A DNA stretch of 57,646 nt from Clostridia bacterium (lineage in GTDB: Bacteria; Bacillota; Clostridia; Christensenellales; CAG-314): assembly GCA_028703495.1 (NCBI GenBank), contig JAQVMT010000013.1, positions 1 through 57,646 of the forward strand, in the 5' to 3' direction. Below, piece after piece: positions 52,450 through 57,646 of the stretch (position 1 is its first letter; each line of letters starts with the position of its first letter). The notes under the pieces were generated by a model that saw only the letters and a list, made by a program, of their open reading frames with translations, was not told the DNA's origin and made no database searches. Both the position numbers and the translations under genes were made by a program.

Positions 52450-52944
52450 ATGAACGAGATTGAATTCAACCGTTTAATCAAACGTATTAAAAAAGATCAA
52501 CGAGCTTTCGAGAAGCTGTATGGTTTTTATTTCCATAGAATTGTTATGTACATAACCGTAAGATACGGCAAAAGCATAGCAGACGATGTAGCGCAGGCGT
52601 TTTTCTTGAAGCTTTTGACTATTGATATAGAAACCAAAATTGATTTTCCTACATCTTGGGTATATAAAGTATGCGACAATTTGGCAAAGACGTATCTAAG
52701 AACAAATCCCGAGTATAAAGAGCTTACAGAGATGGAAGACGCCTCGGAGTTTCGCGACGAATATCTTTATGCCAAGGAAGGGTTGGATCAGCTTGGCAAA
52801 TCCGATCGGAAAATAGTATATATGCACCTTTGGGAAGGTTATTCCCTTATAGAAATCTCAATGCTTTTGGGGCAAAGCTACGATATAGTGCGCAAGAGAT
52901 ATTCGCGAAGCTTGCGAACACTAAGAAAGTTTTTCGATAACTGA
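52450..52944 (+). CDS. ECF-like RNA polymerase sigma factor
   Basis: A 164-residue sigma-70 family protein with only regions 2 and 4. Region 2 (about 9-75) includes AFEKLYGFYFHRIVMYITVRYG and ADDVAQAFFLKLL. Region 4 (about 110-160) includes SDRKIVYMHLWEGYSLIEISMLLGQSYDIVRKRYSRSLRTLRK with a clear helix-turn-helix. GGAG lies 10 bases before the ATG at 52450; an in-frame TTG at 52444 is an alternative. No anti-sigma gene adjoins it. It is followed, after 618 bp containing two identical 30-bp repeats, by a giant RHS-repeat gene, its likely target. Regulation of the factor itself is not evident from sequence. Confidence 0.85.
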   Translation: MNEIEFNRLIKRIKKDQRAFEKLYGFYFHRIVMYITVRYGKSIADDVAQAFFLKLLTIDIETKIDFPTSWVYKVCDNLAKTYLRTNPEYKELTEMEDASEFRDEYLYAKEGLDQLGKSDRKIVYMHLWEGYSLIEISMLLGQSYDIVRKRYSRSLRTLRKFFDN

Positions 52945-53195
52945 AACCAATTGCAGTTGGCGTGGGAAGCGTGAATTTAAACGTATAAATCAAGTCGGAA
53001 TAATTAGTACCATATTTTTTCGTAAAGTATTCTTTATCCGATACGGATTCCTTATAAATTATCTATGAAATCAAATCTTTTGGCGATCAACGGAGTCTAT
53101 TAATGGAGCGGTTGGGCGTTTGCGAAACAGGGTAAAAAGACGTTAATATATCCGAAAAGAAATCATTAGTAAAATTACATAATAATTTTTTATTT
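52945..53195. other. Intergenic region before the tandem repeats
   Basis: No gene or terminator recognised. AT-rich, becoming strongly so toward 53195. Confidence 0.45.
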
Positions 53196-53225
53196 ATGTC
53201 CCAAAATGCGAAAAACTTGAGTCTA
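53196..53225 (+). promoter_or_regulatory. Distal copy of a 30-bp direct repeat, candidate ECF promoter
   Basis: It starts ATGTCCCAAAATGCG and ends CTTGAGTCTA. TGTCCC (53197-53202) and GTCTA (53221-53225) are 18 bases apart, like -35 and -10 elements of ECF promoters; no TTGACA lies upstream. An identical copy lies at 53290-53319. Recognition by the sigma factor at 52450 is inferred. Confidence 0.5.
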
Positions 53226-53289
53226 GTATATAGACAAAAGTAATTACAGAAAAGATTTTCAAAAAAAACTTAAAAAAATTTGAAAACCG

Positions 53290-53319
53290 ATGTCCCAAAA
53301 TGCGAAAAACTTGAGTCTA
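53290..53319 (+). promoter_or_regulatory. Proximal copy of the 30-bp direct repeat, candidate ECF promoter
   Basis: Identical over 30 bases to 53196-53225, offset by 94 bp. The 64 bases between the copies are AT-rich and unrelated apart from a TTTTCAAA/TTTGAAAA inverted pair (53256-53263/53279-53286). The second copy runs on into TATAAT (53318-53323), but no housekeeping -35 box lies 17 bases before it. A leader of about 240 bases would precede the RHS gene. Confidence 0.5.
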
Positions 53320-53562
53320 TAATATGTGTAGAAGATTTGCGAGTGTAACATATCGGCAAGCTTTACACCAAGTCGAACTTTTTCGGTTAAACTACAATGC
53401 CAATCGGGCGGTTTGTGGAGCAATCGGACTATGTGTTTGACATCATTACCATAAAATGGTAAAATACAAAAGCGGTATTTTGATTGCGCCGGAAAATTGT
53501 CTTAGCTTAAGGAGGGAGGCTCAACGGCAATCTAACAATATACTTTAACAGGAGGAAATCGT

Positions 53563-56500
53563 GTGAAAGAGATTATCAAAGAGATAGAAGACACCGCGTT
53601 CGTCAAGCGATACAAGCTTAGCGATCAAACAGAGAGAGTTGTCATATACGGCGATTCATCGGATAACAAAACAAAGAGCAATGTGATTTCCGTTACGCCA
53701 AAGTCATTTACACAGGTAAGAGACGATGATGATACCACGACAGGCAATGCAGTTGCGGTAGGAGCTGTGGGAAGTAGGCGATACAGAGCTTGGTTTGAAG
53801 TGCCTGCAATTAACAAGACTTCTATTGGGCTTAGTCCGTACGATACTATCACAAGCGTAAGGATAGTTTTGCAAAAATCATCGGGAGCCTTGGGCACTCT
53901 AGAACTGCACGGAGCAAGTCAAACGCCCATATACGCATGCACCGATGAGGTTATCGACCTATTGGAAGTAGACGGATTGGGATACAAAGCCGATATCACG
54001 GATATGTATTTCGCATCAAATCAAACACGGTATTATATACTGACAACGCAAACCGAATCAGAAACAAATAATTTTTATGTTTGTACGGAAACAGCGGGGT
54101 TCATGACAAAGCCAAGGCTGGAAATCGATTATATTCCCGCAAAAGATGAGCCTGACTATCAGAAGTATATAGAGGGAAGTTTGTCGAAATCATCTTACAA
54201 GGTGAACGTGAGGAACGGGAGGGCGAGCCACAATCGTCCGCTGTTTAGTATGAGTGGAGAATTGATGCCTGTGTCGCTGTCGCTAAGTTATGAAGACTTT
54301 GAGGTGGCTAATACCGAGTATTCGGTGATAAGCACATATCTACCCGCAGGATGGAAATTGAATTATCAGCAGTACATAGTATCGGTATCCGGCGGTTATG
54401 CGTACTTTGACGGCGAAAATGTAAGGCATTTGTTCGTTTCGGCAGTAAACAACACATCTTCCGATACCATTTATATCGATAACAATGGTTCGGGGCTGAC
54501 ATTGAGTTTCGACTCGGTTGCAAATGCTGCAACAATCAGCGACATAAAGGAAAACATTTTGACTTTTGCCGCCACAGGTACATATTACACATTAAGTTCA
54601 ATCAGCGACATTTACGATGTTGCAACGCAAATCAGCTATGTTACTAATGCGGATGAAAGCGTTTCAATGACAATAACCGACGGAATGTCTAATTCGACCG
54701 TTGTTGTTTTCGCTAATTCGGGAATGACGATCAAGAAGCCATTTGAAAGTACCGCAACAATTACTATGGCATTGGATCAAAGCGGAAATATGATTATTAC
54801 GGATTCCGACGGAATAAAGTCAAAGTACGAAATGAGTTCGGGCTATTTAAATAAGGCATACGATTATGTGCTTGTGAACTCCGAAGAGGAGGTTACGGAT
54901 TACATGATGTATACTAGGGCTACGGAAAATCGCGTTAGTTTCATTCGCAACAAGTACGGAGATAACTTCGTGTCTACGCACTCCTTGAACTACGGACGAT
55001 ACAAAACGATCGATATGAATGAAAGGTATGTGCATTATACATATCATTTCGATTATGCAGGAGGACTTGTTAAGGAGTACGAATCCACCTATTCGGGATC
55101 CAATGAAACCATTTACGGAGCAACCGCACGAAGAATACGCGATTATGAAACGTATAAAGGCTCGTTGCTCAACAACAAATACGTTGATGTTGCTTTTTCC
55201 GACAACGTGGTGACGGGAACCGAAACAACAGCCGCATCCAAAACCGTTTCATTTTCGGGAACGGATATCCAGTTCAAATCGCTCGATAACACAGGTTACT
55301 ACCTACTTTCCGCGGAGGTAAAACTATTTGAAGCCGCCAGCGAAAAGAGCGTGACGAACAGGGAAACTTATCTAAAGCTGTTTATTACCGACTTATCGGG
55401 AGAAGAGACACAGAATGTACTGTTACATTTTGATCCCGATATAAGGGATAAGCAGTTATGCTCGGTGAAATTCAAACTCGGAATGGATGTTGATAGTATC
55501 ACTACGGTTAGCTATACCGCGTATCACAACTTTAATGTAGGAACGGCAACATTTACGGGAATAAGACTGACAAACGATGTTGCGGGAAAAAAGAATCTTT
55601 GCGTTAATCAAGCATTTCAAGCCGCAGATGCTGCGGACTATGTCGAAACCAAAACCGAAGACAATATAACGACTTTGGTTAACTGGTACAAGCTAACCGA
55701 CGACGTCGACTTTACTTATGAGGATGCAAACGGCGTAACGCAATCTCTCGAAGGCACATCGCATAAGCTGTTGGAGTCGGATATTGCCATGAATCTTGTT
55801 AACTGTTTCAGAAAATCCACAGGGAGCGGCGACACGCTGACTTTTGATTTTTGGACGAACGGCGGCAGAAATATGGTTCACAATGCAAGAAACGTAAGGT
55901 TTAAAAAGGACACCAATTCCATACGCTACGTCGATGCGCTGGTAAGCTCCGTAATCGATGCAGAATCATATGTATCCTACAACTACCTAATGGCGCACAG
56001 TCCTTTGTATTACATACAAAACACTACAAACGTCAATATTACAGTAGGTACCGTCACAACCGGAAGCATTAGCACGGCGCAGTACAACTCCAATTATGAA
56101 AAGACGTATGAGTGTAATTACGAGGGCGTTCGCCGTTCATACCTATACAACACAAAAGGCAGTATGACTCAAAACAAGTTATACAATTCAAGCTCGTCGA
56201 ACACTGACATTACCTACAATACAGAGTATTCAGTAGATAACAGGTTTAAGACCGCGGAGAAAGAATACATCGGACAGAATACGAACACTACGCAGTATTC
56301 GTATTCGGCAACGACAAGCAATTTAACCAAGGTTAGCGATCCGACATCTACCGATACGGACTATTCCTATACTTCGGACAATTTAAGGCTAAGCCAAATC
56401 GAAAGCGAATCGAGCGCGAACGACTTTACCTACGATTCTCATGGCAGAGTCAACAAAATAACGCATAACAGCTTCGACTACGATTTTACTTACGACGGGT

Positions 56501-57646
56501 TCGGGAATATAAACAAGGTGGAAATTGCCGGAACAGAGGCGATAAGCAAGGAATATCTTGTGAATCAGGGCTCGACACGTTATGACTATACCACTACGGA
56601 ATTCAATAACTCCACCACAGGCGCAAAAACCCGAAAGGTTTTCGACAAATACGGAAGACACATTAAAACGCAGGTGGTAACCGGAACAGTCGAAAGCCCC
56701 GTCTATACCGATATGCTGATCAATATTTATACCGACAAGACGGATACAGAATTGAGTGTGCTTACACAACCCGACAGCTCGGCAACGTCGACAAGCCTTT
56801 TAAGGAAGGTGATCGACAATTATACCAATACGACCGAAACCTATACCTATAACGGCGCAAGCAAGCTTGAAAACGTCACCAAATCGGGCGGAAGCACCGA
56901 CACATCGGAAACCGAATACGATATGCACATGAGGATAGAGCAAACGACGTTGGGAATCGGAACCGATGAGTATGTTACGCAGCTCGCATATAAGGGTGGC
57001 GAAGCCGAACCCTCGGATGTCGTAAAGAGCAGCTTAACCACCTTGAACACAAACTATCTGTGGAAGAACGAAAAGACCTTCGACAGCATCGACAGGGTTT
57101 CCAAGGTCAAAAACAGTATGAGCTTGGATGCCGGTACCAACAGCAACCACCTTATCACAGATTATATCTTTTACAGCAGGCGCAACGCCAACAACACGAT
57201 CATCGGCTCAACGCCGTATGTTTACAGCGCGGCATATTCCACTCAAATCGGCGGATCCACCGCGACAGAGGTAAGCAAGGACGTTTACAGCTATGACGCA
57301 AAGGGAAATATAACTCAAATCGTAAACAAAACAGGCAACACCGTCAACAATACGGTTAGTTATGTCTATGACGGCTTGAATCGCTTATCGCGTGAGAATA
57401 ACAGCGCGCTTAACAAAACTTGGACCTTCGCATACGACGTGGGCGGAAATATAACCGTCAAAACCGAATACGCGTATACCACGGGAACGCTTGGCACGCC
57501 GACAAACAAAATTTCTTACGGATACGATACGACATGGAAGGATAAGTTGACAAGCTGGAACGGCTTAAGCGGCACAGCCAACTTCAATTACGATAATGTC
57601 GGCAATCCCACGAAGTATAAGGGAAATACTCTTACTTGGACGAGGG
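53563..57646 (+). CDS. Giant RHS/YD-repeat protein, 3' end beyond the window
   Basis: Open from a GTG at 53563 (AGGAGG at 53550-53555) to the window edge, 1,361 codons without a stop. An in-frame stop at 53533 excludes an earlier start. The N-terminus (VKEIIKEIEDTAFVKRYKLS) is charged and has no signal peptide. Residues about 60-190 look like a DNRLRE-type beta domain (RRYRAWFEVPAINK, ending KPRLEIDYIP). Residues about 195-930 are beta-rich and found in RHS wall-associated proteins. YD/RHS repeats begin near residue 930 (FTYDSHGRVNKITHN, FTYDGFGNINKVEI) and continue to the edge (YSYDAKGNITQIVNKTG, YVYDGLNRL, FAYDVGGNIT). RHS shells commonly encase a C-terminal toxin; that part is outside the window. 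It lies downstream of the tandem repeats and sigma gene. Confidence 0.85.
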   Translation, partial: MKEIIKEIEDTAFVKRYKLSDQTERVVIYGDSSDNKTKSNVISVTPKSFTQVRDDDDTTTGNAVAVGAVGSRRYRAWFEVPAINKTSIGLSPYDTITSVRIVLQKSSGALGTLELHGASQTPIYACTDEVIDLLEVDGLGYKADITDMYFASNQTRYYILTTQTESETNNFYVCTETAGFMTKPRLEIDYIPAKDEPDYQKYIEGSLSKSSYKVNVRNGRASHNRPLFSMSGELMPVSLSLSYEDFEVANTEYSVISTYLPAGWKLNYQQYIVSVSGGYAYFDGENVRHLFVSAVNNTSSDTIYIDNNGSGLTLSFDSVANAATISDIKENILTFAATGTYYTLSSISDIYDVATQISYVTNADESVSMTITDGMSNSTVVVFANSGMTIKKPFESTATITMALDQSGNMIITDSDGIKSKYEMSSGYLNKAYDYVLVNSEEEVTDYMMYTRATENRVSFIRNKYGDNFVSTHSLNYGRYKTIDMNERYVHYTYHFDYAGGLVKEYESTYSGSNETIYGATARRIRDYETYKGSLLNNKYVDVAFSDNVVTGTETTAASKTVSFSGTDIQFKSLDNTGYYLLSAEVKLFEAASEKSVTNRETYLKLFITDLSGEETQNVLLHFDPDIRDKQLCSVKFKLGMDVDSITTVSYTAYHNFNVGTATFTGIRLTNDVAGKKNLCVNQAFQAADAADYVETKTEDNITTLVNWYKLTDDVDFTYEDANGVTQSLEGTSHKLLESDIAMNLVNCFRKSTGSGDTLTFDFWTNGGRNMVHNARNVRFKKDTNSIRYVDALVSSVIDAESYVSYNYLMAHSPLYYIQNTTNVNITVGTVTTGSISTAQYNSNYEKTYECNYEGVRRSYLYNTKGSMTQNKLYNSSSSNTDITYNTEYSVDNRFKTAEKEYIGQNTNTTQYSYSATTSNLTKVSDPTSTDTDYSYTSDNLRLSQIESESSANDFTYDSHGRVNKITHNSFDYDFTYDGFGNINKVEIAGTEAISKEYLVNQGSTRYDYTTTEFNNSTTGAKTRKVFDKYGRHIKTQVVTGTVESPVYTDMLINIYTDKTDTELSVLTQPDSSATSTSLLRKVIDNYTNTTETYTYNGASKLENVTKSGGSTDTSETEYDMHMRIEQTTLGIGTDEYVTQLAYKGGEAEPSDVVKSSLTTLNTNYLWKNEKTFDSIDRVSKVKNSMSLDAGTNSNHLITDYIFYSRRNANNTIIGSTPYVYSAAYSTQIGGSTATEVSKDVYSYDAKGNITQIVNKTGNTVNNTVSYVYDGLNRLSRENNSALNKTWTFAYDVGGNITVKTEYAYTTGTLGTPTNKISYGYDTTWKDKLTSWNGLSGTANFNYDNVGNPTKYKGNTLTWTR

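Noticed and set aside
53196-53319. CRISPR array
   Set aside because: Only two repeat copies with a single 64-base gap and no cas genes; promoter-like elements explain it better.

Overview
The window looks like a chromosomal stretch from a low-GC Gram-positive anaerobe, most plausibly a gut-type member of the Clostridia (Bacillota). The basis is: AGGAGG-type ribosome binding sites, TTGACA/TATAAT promoters, many lipobox signal peptides with no outer-membrane genes, BspA-type leucine-rich repeats and InlB-type repeats, a sodium-pumping decarboxylase cluster, and a TM287/288-type heterodimeric ABC exporter. I cannot name the species. No tRNA, rRNA, CRISPR array, transposase or phage gene was recognised.

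Layout. 1-4484: a terminator from an upstream gene, then an autoregulated MarR gene with a heterodimeric ABC exporter. 5055-21717 (plus strand): two units of MarR-family gene plus giant surface subtilase. The first (5145, 5759) is intact. In the second (12622, 13171/13787) the whole protease core is missing and the reading frame is broken; it is followed by a 4-base-overlapping InlB/GLUG lipoprotein gene (18142). 22180-32883 (minus strand, convergent): a third unit, reading MarR (32665), subtilase (32182), InlB/helical membrane protein (25885) and InlB/starch-binding lipoprotein (24231). 33243-38892: a biotin-dependent, Na+-translocating decarboxylase cluster containing both an acyl-CoA-type and an oxaloacetate-type carboxyltransferase. 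38999-46910: an InlB/GLUG lipoprotein (39239) and a fourth subtilase (41331), here without a MarR gene and anchored by a C-terminal membrane helix. 47047-51916: an unknown membrane protein, transketolase and lipoate-protein ligase. 52363-57646: an ECF-like sigma factor, two identical 30-bp repeats that look like its promoters, and a giant RHS/YD-repeat gene running off the right edge.

How the parts may work together. The dominant theme is a family of about 1,800-2,030-residue surface proteases. Each combines an I9-type propeptide, a subtilase core with a PA insertion, a lactocepin/C5a-peptidase-like Fn3 region with a FYGDW motif, and a C-terminal array of BspA-type leucine-rich repeats with a shared cap. 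Three of the four are preceded by a small MarR-type gene of a common subtype (an N-terminal PIQ motif), and three of the four lie next to lipoproteins carrying InlB repeats with GLUG, helical or starch-binding modules. I infer regulated surface modules for binding and degrading protein or glycan-associated substrates. The repeated regulator-protease-lipoprotein arrangement is the best candidate here for a little-described system. The sigma factor, tandem repeat and RHS arrangement is the second.
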